A stretch of DNA of 64,000 nt, from the NCBI GenBank assembly GCA_913058265.1, contig CAJXPQ010000005.1, positions 124,001 to 188,000 on the forward strand, in the 5' to 3' direction. This document shows, piece after piece, positions 16,497 to 25,239 of the stretch. Under the pieces are notes generated by a model. That model did not search any database. It worked only from the letters and a program-made list of their open reading frames with translations, and was not told where the DNA came from. Source of the DNA: an uncultured Oligoflexia bacterium (GTDB lineage: Bacteria > Bdellovibrionota > Bacteriovoracia > Bacteriovoracales > Bacteriovoracaceae). Made by a program: the position numbers and the translations under genes. Positions within the stretch are counted from its first letter, which is position 1, and each line of letters begins with the position of its first letter.

Positions 16497-17189
16497 TTAA
16501 AATGTATAATTTAAACCAACGTTAAAATTGTAGTAATGATTCCATCTTTCTTCTGTATCATTAGCATCAATCTGCATTTCAGCATTAATATGTTGTGCCC
16601 TAAAATCAAGTCTTGTACTCCAACTCTCAGAGATGTAAAACCTTACAGCTGTCATCCAAGCCGCCCCGGTATTTGACTCACTAGTTAGATCATCAGAGTC
16701 ACTTCCACCCAAGAGTTCATTTCTATTGTCGAGTGTAGTTGCTGATGTAACACCAACTCCGAACATCCAGTCGTAGTAGAAAATTTTATTAAATGTATTT
16801 ATTTTTGAATAAAAAGGTGACCAAACAATCATCGCACTCATGGCCGTATCTATTTTTCTAAAGATTGCCTTTGAAGCCTGTGCCTTAACTGCATCATGAG
16901 TTTTATTTGTCTCTCCGCTTGCTTTAGTATAACTAAGCTCTAGACCCCAATCCTCACTAAAGAAAAAACCACCAATTAAATTTGCTTCGTTACTATCAAT
17001 GAAGGCTCCATTAACTTGTCGTCCTAAAGTACCACCGAGATAGACTTTACTACTTTTTCTAAACTTCCTATTTTGAAGTACATAAACTTCTTTATCGTTA
17101 TCCAGCCACGAGAAATCATACATGGAATCTTCGGCCGCAAAAACAAAGCCTGAAATGGATAACAGAATAAGTGACAAAATACGTTTCAT
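16497..17189 (-). CDS. Outer-membrane beta-barrel protein of the gliding locus (CglE/OMP_myx-like)
   Basis: The 230-residue protein has a signal peptide (residues 1-18), then SWLDNDKEVYVLQNRKFRK, a segment shared by myxobacterial and Bdellovibrio small barrel proteins of the gliding loci. The rest alternates in amphipathic strands (FFFSEDWGLELSYTKA, WMTAVRFYISESWSTRLDFRAQ) and ends with an aromatic Phe (FNVGLNYTF), the classic BAM-recognised C-terminus. It is the first gene of the minus-strand Glt-like run, placing an outer-membrane component at the head of the operon. CglE, GltA and GltB are all possible names. Confidence 0.65.
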   Translation of the reverse strand: MKRILSLILLSISGFVFAAEDSMYDFSWLDNDKEVYVLQNRKFRKSSKVYLGGTLGRQVNGAFIDSNEANLIGGFFFSEDWGLELSYTKASGETNKTHDAVKAQASKAIFRKIDTAMSAMIVWSPFYSKINTFNKIFYYDWMFGVGVTSATTLDNRNELLGGSDSDDLTSESNTGAAWMTAVRFYISESWSTRLDFRAQHINAEMQIDANDTEERWNHYYNFNVGLNYTF

Positions 17190-17265
17190 AACCTTCCCTG
17201 GTCTAATAAAATTACTAACTTATTAGATTTTAACATTAAATAAATATGGTGCAATATAGATACTA

Positions 17266-20200
17266 CTATTTCTGACAAATATTATTGTACTGACAGTACT
17301 CACAGTGATCCAAGTTAAGTTGATCAGGAGTTTTACATTTTTGAAGTTCATTACTCAAATATTTTTCAACAATTGGCAGTGAAAGGAATTGGTCAACTAC
17401 CTTATCTTCATCCACGAAATAGACAACAGTTTTGATCTGAGATGAAGGTTTTGCAAGTCCAAGCTTAAAACAGGCATAGGCATAACAATAAAGCTGAAAA
17501 TAGTAAGGAGCAAGCTTCTCTTCACTATACTTTCCAGTCTTAAAATCCCACACTTCTAAATCATTTTTGTCAGTTTTTGGTTTTAGTATTAAGTCAGGTA
17601 TACCTGAGATCATATAATTTAATAGCTCGAATTTAATCATCTGTTCTGAAATAAAATCAAAGTTATCCCTATAAACTTTCAACTTATCAACGGCCTGATT
17701 GATGATTACCTGATCTTTCTTATTATCTATATCGACTGTATTTTCAAAGTTTGAAAGAATGATCTCCGATAGAGTTTCATGGATAAAACTTCCCCTACCG
17801 GCCGAACTGAAGGATTTTGAGCTCAACTCTGTATTTTGATCATCTTCTATTATATCTTCAAATGATTGCTCATTTGGGCCAATAAATTTTAGATCGTCGT
17901 CATCGAGTTTAATAATATTTTTCAGATAGAATTTACGAGGACAATCAGCAATCATCGCGAGACGAGTAACGGATAACTCCGGTAGATAATAAAGGTCATC
18001 CGATTTAGGTGTCGTCTCCAATCCCAGATTATCTATATGAAAAAGAGGTTTTGCGAATTCTAAATTTTTCAGGTGTGCTAAGTTATAACTTTTTGCAATA
18101 TCTACTTCTTCAATTGATAGATACTTATCCGAAGCTCCAGAGTCAAGTGACTGTATCCCATTTATCCAAGCACCACTTTGGGACTTGACTCGTTTTATAT
18201 CTCCAAAGTCGATATTTACATATGACAAAGATTCCTCAGCTCTCGTATTTGCAACATAAAAAAGCCTTTTTGACTCAGAGAAATCTTTTTGCTTTCTGAT
18301 ATGATCTTCAACAATGTAATAAGGCGTCTTAAATTTTTTCTTATCATGAATAGTACGGCTCCACTTAAATGAAAGTGGATATTTCCCAACTAAAGATGTA
18401 AAGAGTATGGAGTTCTCGTTTGTATAAATTCCCCCTAAAAAGACATGTTGAAACTGAAGTCCTTTAGAGGCATGAACTGTCATAATTGTAATCAAGCTCG
18501 TGTTATCACCGTACTGAAAATCGAGAGAATACGACATCTTTCGTTGTTTTTTTATCGACTTAAAAAGGACTTCATAATCTTCATTACTATCCTTAATCAA
18601 AGTATCAATATTAGAAAAGTTATTAGTATAATTAGAGTTTTTAACCTTAAATAAATTCAACAAATCTAGAAATGCTTGATACAGGCCATAATAGCGAGAT
18701 GAAACTTTAAATTGTTCTATCTCTTTGAGACTTACTCTATGAGCAGTTGCTCCAGACAACAAGCTCAAATAAGCTTGAATGGTATAGAGTAAATAATCAT
18801 CTTTGGTGGCGTTCGCATTATACTTTGACTCCAATAGAGTATTAAAAATACCCATCAAGGGATCTTCAAGGTATGGAACCTTAATCTGTGCCGTAAAGCC
18901 GATGTTTTTACGAATGAGAAGATCAATCATTATAAGGCTTGGCTTCAATCGCTTATAGAGTATACAGGATGCCTCATCCTGATGATGATTTTTGATTATC
19001 TTGTTCGAAAGTACTAAAGCTTCAATATAATCAATCTCTTGGTTTGAGATCTTTCCTTCCATTTTTAAAAAATCTAGTTTGGTATTCAGCTGTATAACCT
19101 CACCCATTTTATCTTGAGTTGCAGGTATATTTTGTTTTTCAACTGGAACAGTGTGGTTATCAATACCTTTAAAGGAGACACCTTTTGTGAAAAGCTCCTC
19201 GAAGAATAGATTATTATAATTAATGACATTTTGAGTTGAGCGATAATTATTTAAAAGGCTAAGAGACTTTGGAATCTTTTTCTCACAATCTAAAAATACC
19301 TGTAATTCTCCACCACGAAAACCGTATATCGCCTGTTTTAAGTCACCAACAGAAAATAAGCGATTAAAATCACCTTGGATTAATTTTTCAATTATAGAAA
19401 ACTGTATATTAGAAGTATCCTGAAACTCATCGACAATAAAATAGGAAAACTGCTCAGCAATAGCGTTTGCCGTCTTTGGATTAGAAACTCCTTGATGTAC
19501 TAGGTACTCTAAATCTGCGAAAGTAACTCCCTCAGACAGAAGATACCTCTCATCAATAAAGTCAAACAAAGACTTCAGTTTTTCAAACCACGGGACAACA
19601 AATCCATCATAACTCTCATGAAAACTATGGAGGTGTTCTCCTTGTTTTTTCAAAAAGTCTTTCATATTTTTAACATTCTCATAAAATGTTACCATTTCTT
19701 CGGGAACAGTCTTAATGGAGGGCTTATTAGGCATCTTAAAGTCAAGATGATTAAAATATGTAAACAAGTTCACAAGTTCAGAGTAATTGGGTTTAGGACT
19801 TGAGTACTTGTTTAAAAATTCTGATATAAAAATATACCAAGTTTTTTTCTCGAACTCAGAATAATCATTAAGGTTTATTTTTTGATTAAAAAATATTTCA
19901 AGCCCAAAGATATCAATTAACTCAGTAGTCACGGACTCTAAGTCTTCCTCAGATAAAGTTGAAGCCTCTGTATTTTTCCAAGCTAACCTTAACGTAGGAT
20001 CCATAAAGATATCCTGCATCGCCCCTAAGACATTTGAAAAGTCTCGTAATAATAACTCGGTAACAATATTTTCTTCGGAGTAGTTCTCAGCTATCCACTC
20101 ATGAAGGTATTCTTCGATCTGACCTTTAAATTCAGCTTCAGTTAGAATATCTTGTGAAGCCGATATATTTGGAAAGTGCCCTTGCTTGATTAATTTAAAA

Positions 20201-20568
20201 CAAAAACTATGAATGGTTCCAACAGATAAATAATTAATAGAGTCTAAAATTGTACCCCATAATTTAGTATCCTCACCACTTTCAACAGATTTCTCATATA
20301 AGCTTTTAAATTCATTATAAAGCCTAATCTCTAATTCTCCGGCAGCCTTTTTAGTAAATGTCATCAATACGACTTTACGATATTTACTCTTTATAAACTG
20401 TGAGAAGTCCTCGAGAGGATTTCCTTTATACTCATTAATCCATTCTCTCGTTAAATAGATAACATGCTCTTTTAAAACAAAAGTTTTTCCCGATCCAGCC
20501 CCGGCCTTTAGAAGAACTCCCCCTTTATGCTCAATTGCCTTAATCTGTTCAGCGTTAGGTGTTGCCAT
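17266..20568 (-). CDS. addA: AddA-like ATP-dependent helicase/nuclease (UvrD family plus PD-(D/E)XK)
   Basis: The 1100-residue protein is a superfamily 1A helicase. It has a Q motif (NAEQ), Walker A GAGSGKT (residues about 19-25), Walker B FIVDEFQDTSN, motif III SVGDLKQAIYGFRGGE, motif IV NNYRST, motif V TVHASKGLQFQHVF and motif VI YVANTRAEE. The C-terminal nuclease has DFKTGKY and a YFQLYCYAYA helix, bracketed by an iron-sulfur staple: DCPRKFYL and C-x2-C-x5-C at the end. Such enzymes process double-strand breaks for RecA-dependent repair and also degrade foreign linear DNA. It overlaps the AddB-like gene by 14 bases. Confidence 0.85.
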   Translation of the reverse strand: MATPNAEQIKAIEHKGGVLLKAGAGSGKTFVLKEHVIYLTREWINEYKGNPLEDFSQFIKSKYRKVVLMTFTKKAAGELEIRLYNEFKSLYEKSVESGEDTKLWGTILDSINYLSVGTIHSFCFKLIKQGHFPNISASQDILTEAEFKGQIEEYLHEWIAENYSEENIVTELLLRDFSNVLGAMQDIFMDPTLRLAWKNTEASTLSEEDLESVTTELIDIFGLEIFFNQKINLNDYSEFEKKTWYIFISEFLNKYSSPKPNYSELVNLFTYFNHLDFKMPNKPSIKTVPEEMVTFYENVKNMKDFLKKQGEHLHSFHESYDGFVVPWFEKLKSLFDFIDERYLLSEGVTFADLEYLVHQGVSNPKTANAIAEQFSYFIVDEFQDTSNIQFSIIEKLIQGDFNRLFSVGDLKQAIYGFRGGELQVFLDCEKKIPKSLSLLNNYRSTQNVINYNNLFFEELFTKGVSFKGIDNHTVPVEKQNIPATQDKMGEVIQLNTKLDFLKMEGKISNQEIDYIEALVLSNKIIKNHHQDEASCILYKRLKPSLIMIDLLIRKNIGFTAQIKVPYLEDPLMGIFNTLLESKYNANATKDDYLLYTIQAYLSLLSGATAHRVSLKEIEQFKVSSRYYGLYQAFLDLLNLFKVKNSNYTNNFSNIDTLIKDSNEDYEVLFKSIKKQRKMSYSLDFQYGDNTSLITIMTVHASKGLQFQHVFLGGIYTNENSILFTSLVGKYPLSFKWSRTIHDKKKFKTPYYIVEDHIRKQKDFSESKRLFYVANTRAEESLSYVNIDFGDIKRVKSQSGAWINGIQSLDSGASDKYLSIEEVDIAKSYNLAHLKNLEFAKPLFHIDNLGLETTPKSDDLYYLPELSVTRLAMIADCPRKFYLKNIIKLDDDDLKFIGPNEQSFEDIIEDDQNTELSSKSFSSAGRGSFIHETLSEIILSNFENTVDIDNKKDQVIINQAVDKLKVYRDNFDFISEQMIKFELLNYMISGIPDLILKPKTDKNDLEVWDFKTGKYSEEKLAPYYFQLYCYAYACFKLGLAKPSSQIKTVVYFVDEDKVVDQFLSLPIVEKYLSNELQKCKTPDQLNLDHCEYCQYNNICQK

Positions 20569-22942
20569 TAAGCCCCCTTGAACAAATATTGCTTACTGAG
20601 CAATAGGTACAACTTTCTTTATCTCTAGGCATAGGTAAGAAGTCTCTATCAGATAATAAAGCTGTTATATACTTTGACTCCAATTCACTATAAGCACTAA
20701 GGGTATCCTCGAATTCTTCAATTGCTTTAATTTTAGCAGGTGCGAGAAGGGGCTTATATGCCTTTGCCAGTTCTTTAGTTGAAGTAAAAAACATAGAGTT
20801 TTCTAATTTAGACAAGTCAATATAACCAGTAATAATATCACCCGTTTTAATAGCATCCATATCAATTAACTTTGTAAGATAAAACCATAATTGAATCTGC
20901 TTAAACTCTTCTACTGAAGTAAAACTTTTAAAAATATGATTCGATCTTTTAAAATCAATTAATATTGTCGTCCCATCACATTGTGCAAAGAGGTCAACGC
21001 TACCTAAAATCTTAACTTCGTTTGTTAAGTTTAATGGATACTCAAACTGTAGATTAAGTTCTGGAATACTTTCCTTTAAACCTAGCAGCCATTCTATACA
21101 AGAGAATGTATAAGCTTTAACCTCTAAGAGATAATCAGCTTTTCGCTCTATAATTTTTTCTAAAAAGTATGGCGCCATAACTTCGTTGATGAGTCTAGAT
21201 AATATTTCGTCAGATAGTTCTAAGTTTTGCTTAAAAAAATCCTCAATAACCTTATGCTCAATTTGTCCTAATTCCAGTGGCGTTAACTCTGAGTTGAGAC
21301 TTACACTGGGATTAAATTTTGAAATATATTGATGGTAATATTTCCTAGGACATTCAATATATTTTTGCAATTTTGATGCTGACATAGAATTGACTTCGAC
21401 ATTTTCAATATCTATATCGAGGAATGACTTCTCGACTAGATCCTCAGGAACTGCTTCGGCATTTTCCAATTTTAAGTTTGAAAAGATTTTATTTAGGGTT
21501 GTATCGTGATCGATCAGTCCAGATTCGGTAATAATTTCAACGTTATTATCTGAAAAGAACTCTTTCATTTTACACTTAAGTACTTCAAGCTCTAATTCAA
21601 CTCTCCGAATCGGACCAATAGAGGCTAAATACTTTTCAACATTTTCAGAGTGTACTGCTCCCCCACCCTGTAATGCTCCATAATTTGAATTCAAACAAAA
21701 ATAAACATTTTTATTCTTAACCTTTTCAAGGTCTGCAATACTATATAAGTTACAAGTTGATTTAGAATTAAAGCTTGATAAATTTATACGAGGTAAATCT
21801 AATAAAATTGATTCTTTTAAAATAGAAAGATCGAACAAGCCCAGTTCTGTATTTTCGCTTGAAAGAGATTCCCACTCTTCTATTTTTTGTAGGAACAAAG
21901 TAATCACTTTTATTTCTCTAAAACGCTCTTGATTGATTAGTTTAACTGAGTGTTCATTTAAAATCTCTCTTAATTCATCGGAGTTCAAGTCTTCATCATC
22001 AAACATTTCTTCCAGTTGGTTATAGATAAAATTAAACTCAGCTTGAAATAAATCAACTCCCACCTTAAATTTCATATCACTTATTGGGATTTCTTGTAAG
22101 AACTCTCTCGTAAGTTTTTTAGTTCCGAGTAGTATGTCAAAATCGCTCTCTTTTTTGGATAAGTTCTTTATCATTTTACCAAAATAGTTTTTTGAATAAG
22201 AATGAGTTTTTAAACTATTATTAAAAGCAAAATCTTCTGCTATATTTCTTACTTCACACTCATGGTCACCAAACCACTTTATCCAATCAAGATTAGAAGC
22301 ATGTTCATAGGCTTCTTTGTAAAAAGGAATACTCACTTCACATCTTAGAGAGATAGATTTGATTAGATCAACCTGTAATGCTGTTAAGTAGTCGAAGCCA
22401 TAAAATATAATATTACGTTCATCTTCATAGTTAACTGGTAGATCTCCAGCTCGAAGTCTTTCTGAAAGCATATAATAAGAGCGATGCTCATCGACTAAGT
22501 CTAACTCATTCAAAAACCTCTGCTGCAGTAAAACCTGCTCAGCAATTGTTTCATCATAATTTTCTAAAACAGACTCTAATACCTGATCAGAAATCGAAAA
22601 ACTCCTAAATTCTGTCAAGAGACTAAAGGCCCTCTGAAAGGCAATAAAATCTTTAGCACCACCTATTTTTTTCCAGATCGCGCCCAATAGAAGTATAAGC
22701 TCCGATTTGCCCCTAAACCCTGCCAGGTCTTCTGGTTCAAACAAGCTGTTCAGTTCATCTTTAATAAATTTCGATATAGTTATGGCATTAACTTGCTTGC
22801 CCACCGAGTCAAATCTGGCCCTTACTAGGTCGGCCAATTGAGGACTAGGTGCAACAACAGTGAAAGCTCCGTCATTTACATCATCAACGACATAATTGTT
22901 GAAAAAGTCCTGAGTTCTTTTAATAAGATCTATTTTTAACAT
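20555..22942 (-). CDS. addB: AddB-like nuclease subunit
   Basis: The 795-residue protein has a C-terminal PD-(D/E)XK nuclease: MSASKLQKYIECPRKYYHQY, GQIEHKVIEDFF, the catalytic TILIDFKRS, QLWFYLTKL, and a final C-x2-C-x5-C that with ECPRK forms an Fe-S staple. The N-terminal two thirds has the size of a helicase but no Walker A, as in AddB, where it is an inactive motor. It is cotranscribed with the AddA-like gene. The sequence is divergent, so the pairing with AddA is the main support for the name. Confidence 0.75.
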   Translation of the reverse strand: MLKIDLIKRTQDFFNNYVVDDVNDGAFTVVAPSPQLADLVRARFDSVGKQVNAITISKFIKDELNSLFEPEDLAGFRGKSELILLLGAIWKKIGGAKDFIAFQRAFSLLTEFRSFSISDQVLESVLENYDETIAEQVLLQQRFLNELDLVDEHRSYYMLSERLRAGDLPVNYEDERNIIFYGFDYLTALQVDLIKSISLRCEVSIPFYKEAYEHASNLDWIKWFGDHECEVRNIAEDFAFNNSLKTHSYSKNYFGKMIKNLSKKESDFDILLGTKKLTREFLQEIPISDMKFKVGVDLFQAEFNFIYNQLEEMFDDEDLNSDELREILNEHSVKLINQERFREIKVITLFLQKIEEWESLSSENTELGLFDLSILKESILLDLPRINLSSFNSKSTCNLYSIADLEKVKNKNVYFCLNSNYGALQGGGAVHSENVEKYLASIGPIRRVELELEVLKCKMKEFFSDNNVEIITESGLIDHDTTLNKIFSNLKLENAEAVPEDLVEKSFLDIDIENVEVNSMSASKLQKYIECPRKYYHQYISKFNPSVSLNSELTPLELGQIEHKVIEDFFKQNLELSDEILSRLINEVMAPYFLEKIIERKADYLLEVKAYTFSCIEWLLGLKESIPELNLQFEYPLNLTNEVKILGSVDLFAQCDGTTILIDFKRSNHIFKSFTSVEEFKQIQLWFYLTKLIDMDAIKTGDIITGYIDLSKLENSMFFTSTKELAKAYKPLLAPAKIKAIEEFEDTLSAYSELESKYITALLSDRDFLPMPRDKESCTYCSVSNICSRGLNGNT

Positions 22943-23014
22943 CTTTTTTTTTCACCTAAAAAGTTGTATTAAAGTTTACACAATTATCAGCACTTTAACA
23001 ATTGAGCTATATTT

Positions 23015-23854
23015 ATGACTACAAGTAGACAGTACCACTTTATCAGTAATATTCACGGATTCTCTGTTAGTTATATTGAGGGACATTCCACGCTTGAAGA
23101 GTTAAATAAAATTCATAATATAGGGCCTTTTGCTTTTAGTTTTTATCAGAAAACATTGATGAGCTCTTTGCAAATGCTCAGTTTTATTAAAGCGACTGAA
23201 AACATTGGTTTTTATATTGATAGCGAAGATCCGTATTACCGCTTTAAAGTTGAAATATCACCCTCTGGAACTTATAGAACTCTTCTTTTACCTGAAGATT
23301 TTGATGACTTTCCAAAGACCCTAACTGGCAAGTGTAGACTAAGCAAGATGACAGCTGGAAAAACTCCCTATACGTCCATACTTGAATTTAATAATCATGC
23401 CCTTGAAGAAATCGTCAATGAAGTTATTGATAAGTCTTACCAAACAAACGCCAAGATTCAATTATCAAAAGATGAAAATTCAAGCTTAATGGTACTGAAA
23501 CTTCCTCCATCGAATATAAATAAAAAGATTGAAGACTTTAATGATCTAAACTTAGAAGCCATACATAAAAAATATCAAGGATTGTTCGACGAAGCTTTAA
23601 AACTTAAAAAAACAAACGTAGAAGAAGTTGAAAAAATTTTTGCCGCACATGGCTTAAAATACCTAGGTAGTAAGGAAGTTAAGTTTCACTGTCCCTGCTC
23701 AAAGCAGCGAATGGCGGACAACTTACTAACACTCCCTTTAAAAGATCAGGTCGAATTATTTGAAAAAATGCCCGTCATTGAAGTTAGATGTGATTACTGC
23801 AATAGCATATATGATGTCTATGAGAACGATGTTTTAAAGCCAAAAATTCATTAG
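23015..23854 (+). CDS. hslO: Hsp33 redox-regulated chaperone
   Basis: Cytoplasmic holdase switched on by oxidative unfolding. The 279-residue protein has the N-terminal substrate domain and, at the C-terminus, the zinc switch: CPC (C-x-C) near residue 228 and CDYC (C-x2-C) near residue 260. Spacing agrees with E. coli Hsp33 (C232/C234 and C265/C268). The N-terminal region is divergent, with few of the usual Gly motifs. It is divergent from addB with a 72-base shared control region and converges on the CNB gene (7-base gap). Confidence 0.85.
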   Translation: MTTSRQYHFISNIHGFSVSYIEGHSTLEELNKIHNIGPFAFSFYQKTLMSSLQMLSFIKATENIGFYIDSEDPYYRFKVEISPSGTYRTLLLPEDFDDFPKTLTGKCRLSKMTAGKTPYTSILEFNNHALEEIVNEVIDKSYQTNAKIQLSKDENSSLMVLKLPPSNINKKIEDFNDLNLEAIHKKYQGLFDEALKLKKTNVEEVEKIFAAHGLKYLGSKEVKFHCPCSKQRMADNLLTLPLKDQVELFEKMPVIEVRCDYCNSIYDVYENDVLKPKIH

Positions 23855-23861
23855 CAATTTA

Positions 23862-24326
23862 TTAAGCGGCCTTATCATCAAACTGACTAATAAGAGCATT
23901 TAGCCTTTTAATCTCCTCACTAGAACCTTTAAGTCTTTTAGCAAGTAAGCGACACAAGTTTAACATTAGTAGCGAGAATATCTTTGGATTCTTTTTAAAT
24001 ATACTAAAAATTACGTCATAACTAAGTACGAGAACATCCGTATAGGTTTTTGCGACAATGTCTGCAGTACGAATACGCTCATCTAATAAAACCATCTCAC
24101 CAAAAAGGTCTCCCTTTTTCAGCTCTACGAGAGTAACATCACCTTTTTTAACCAAAGCCGATCCTGACAGAATTAGAAAGAGCTCATTGCCCTCATCTCC
24201 CTCTTTAAAAATATAATCCCCTTCTTCAAGGTTAAGCACACCACAGTCTTCAACTATTGATTCAATTTCTTCATCAAATAGTTCGAAAAATAATGGGCTC
24301 CCCTTAATGACATTAATTATACTCAT
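23862..24326 (-). CDS. Cyclic-nucleotide-binding domain protein, stand-alone
   Basis: The 154-residue protein is one CRP-type cyclic nucleotide-binding fold (about residues 10-125) with EEGDYIFKEGDEGNELFLI, a phosphate-binding cassette-like FGEMVLLDERIRTADIVA, and a C-terminal helix; there is no helix-turn-helix. The cassette keeps Gly-Glu and Arg-Thr-Ala, so it may bind cAMP, cGMP or a dinucleotide. Its ATG follows the MotA-like stop codon with no gap, so the two are translationally coupled. It is likely a soluble ligand sensor acting on that channel, which is inference from context. Confidence 0.8.
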   Translation of the reverse strand: MSIINVIKGSPLFFELFDEEIESIVEDCGVLNLEEGDYIFKEGDEGNELFLILSGSALVKKGDVTLVELKKGDLFGEMVLLDERIRTADIVAKTYTDVLVLSYDVIFSIFKKNPKIFSLLMLNLCRLLAKRLKGSSEEIKRLNALISQFDDKAA

Positions 24327-25229
24327 TTATGACGCCTTATCTTCTGAATCATCACTCAGCTTTTTATCTAGTTTATCTAGGACATCAATAAGTTTTTTCA
24401 TCATTGCTTCCTGAGACTTATCCGCATGAACATCTTGTTGAATATGATACCAAAGCATTTGAAGTGAGACTTCAAGCTTTTTAAATACTCTAAAACGAAC
24501 CTCTTTTATTGGAGAAAGAGTATTTAGAACGGTTAAAATAAGTGAAAAGAAAATCCCTGCGATTGATGTCTTCATAGCATAAGTAACACTTAGTACGAAG
24601 TTCATTAATGTATCAGCAGAAGCATCAAGATCATTAAAATCGATTTTAGCAATTTCAGGCAAGGCCATACTAATACCGATAAAGGTTCCAAAAACACCGA
24701 GGATAATAAATAATCCTGGAAGGATATCAATCATTCTTGCCACGCCATCAATAGGAAAATGCTTCATGACCTTGGTCCAACTTGGATCTTGCCCCATTAT
24801 TCTACGAGTTAGTTCAGGAAAGTTAGGAGGTGTTTGATGATGAAAGACGCTACTTTCAGCCTGGATACTCGTAATCAGTCCTTGTTTACCGGATACGTAG
24901 TCTCTTAAGGATAAAACTTTCTTTCCATCATCTTTCTCTTTATCTTCAGTCTTATCAGATCCTCCAAAGCGCACGGATCTTGAAGGTAACTTCTTACTTA
25001 CTCTCCCCATTATTTCAGAGATATAATGATCAATATCCCCAACTTCGGCTCCGGACTCTTTGTCTTTTTCAACATTGAGTTCGAGTTCTCGGGTAAAGGA
25101 CGAATAGTATGCATTATCATTCTTACTAGAACGATAGGCCGCAAATCTAAAGACTAAACCAATGGCGAGAGCTCCCCCCATAAATTCAATTAGGTATGTT
25201 GAAAAAAAACTTAGAACGAGTTCTAACAT
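24327..25229 (-). CDS. MotA/TolQ/ExbB-like channel protein of the coiled-coil locus
   Basis: The 300-residue protein has TM1 at residues 8-30, a long charged cytoplasmic loop (31-160), TM2 at about 165-190 (DILPGLFIILGVFGTFIGIS) and TM3 at about 210-238 (SVTYAMKTSIAGIFFSLILTVL), then a cytoplasmic helix. GVFGTFIG and MKTSIAG are the conserved TolQ/MotA pore-lining segments. The loop is longer than in TolQ and resembles MotA or ZorA-type proteins. AGGAG is seven bases before the ATG, which follows the MotB-like stop by ten bases. The pair forms a stator-like proton or sodium channel, with the CNB protein immediately downstream. Confidence 0.82.
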   Translation of the reverse strand: MLELVLSFFSTYLIEFMGGALAIGLVFRFAAYRSSKNDNAYYSSFTRELELNVEKDKESGAEVGDIDHYISEIMGRVSKKLPSRSVRFGGSDKTEDKEKDDGKKVLSLRDYVSGKQGLITSIQAESSVFHHQTPPNFPELTRRIMGQDPSWTKVMKHFPIDGVARMIDILPGLFIILGVFGTFIGISMALPEIAKIDFNDLDASADTLMNFVLSVTYAMKTSIAGIFFSLILTVLNTLSPIKEVRFRVFKKLEVSLQMLWYHIQQDVHADKSQEAMMKKLIDVLDKLDKKLSDDSEDKAS

Positions 25230-25239
25230 GACTCATCTC

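Noticed and set aside
17202-17227. Inverted repeat TCTAATAA/TTATTAGA upstream of the beta-barrel gene
   Set aside because: 8-bp stem of almost pure A/T with no T-run in the useful direction; likely by chance in AT-rich DNA.
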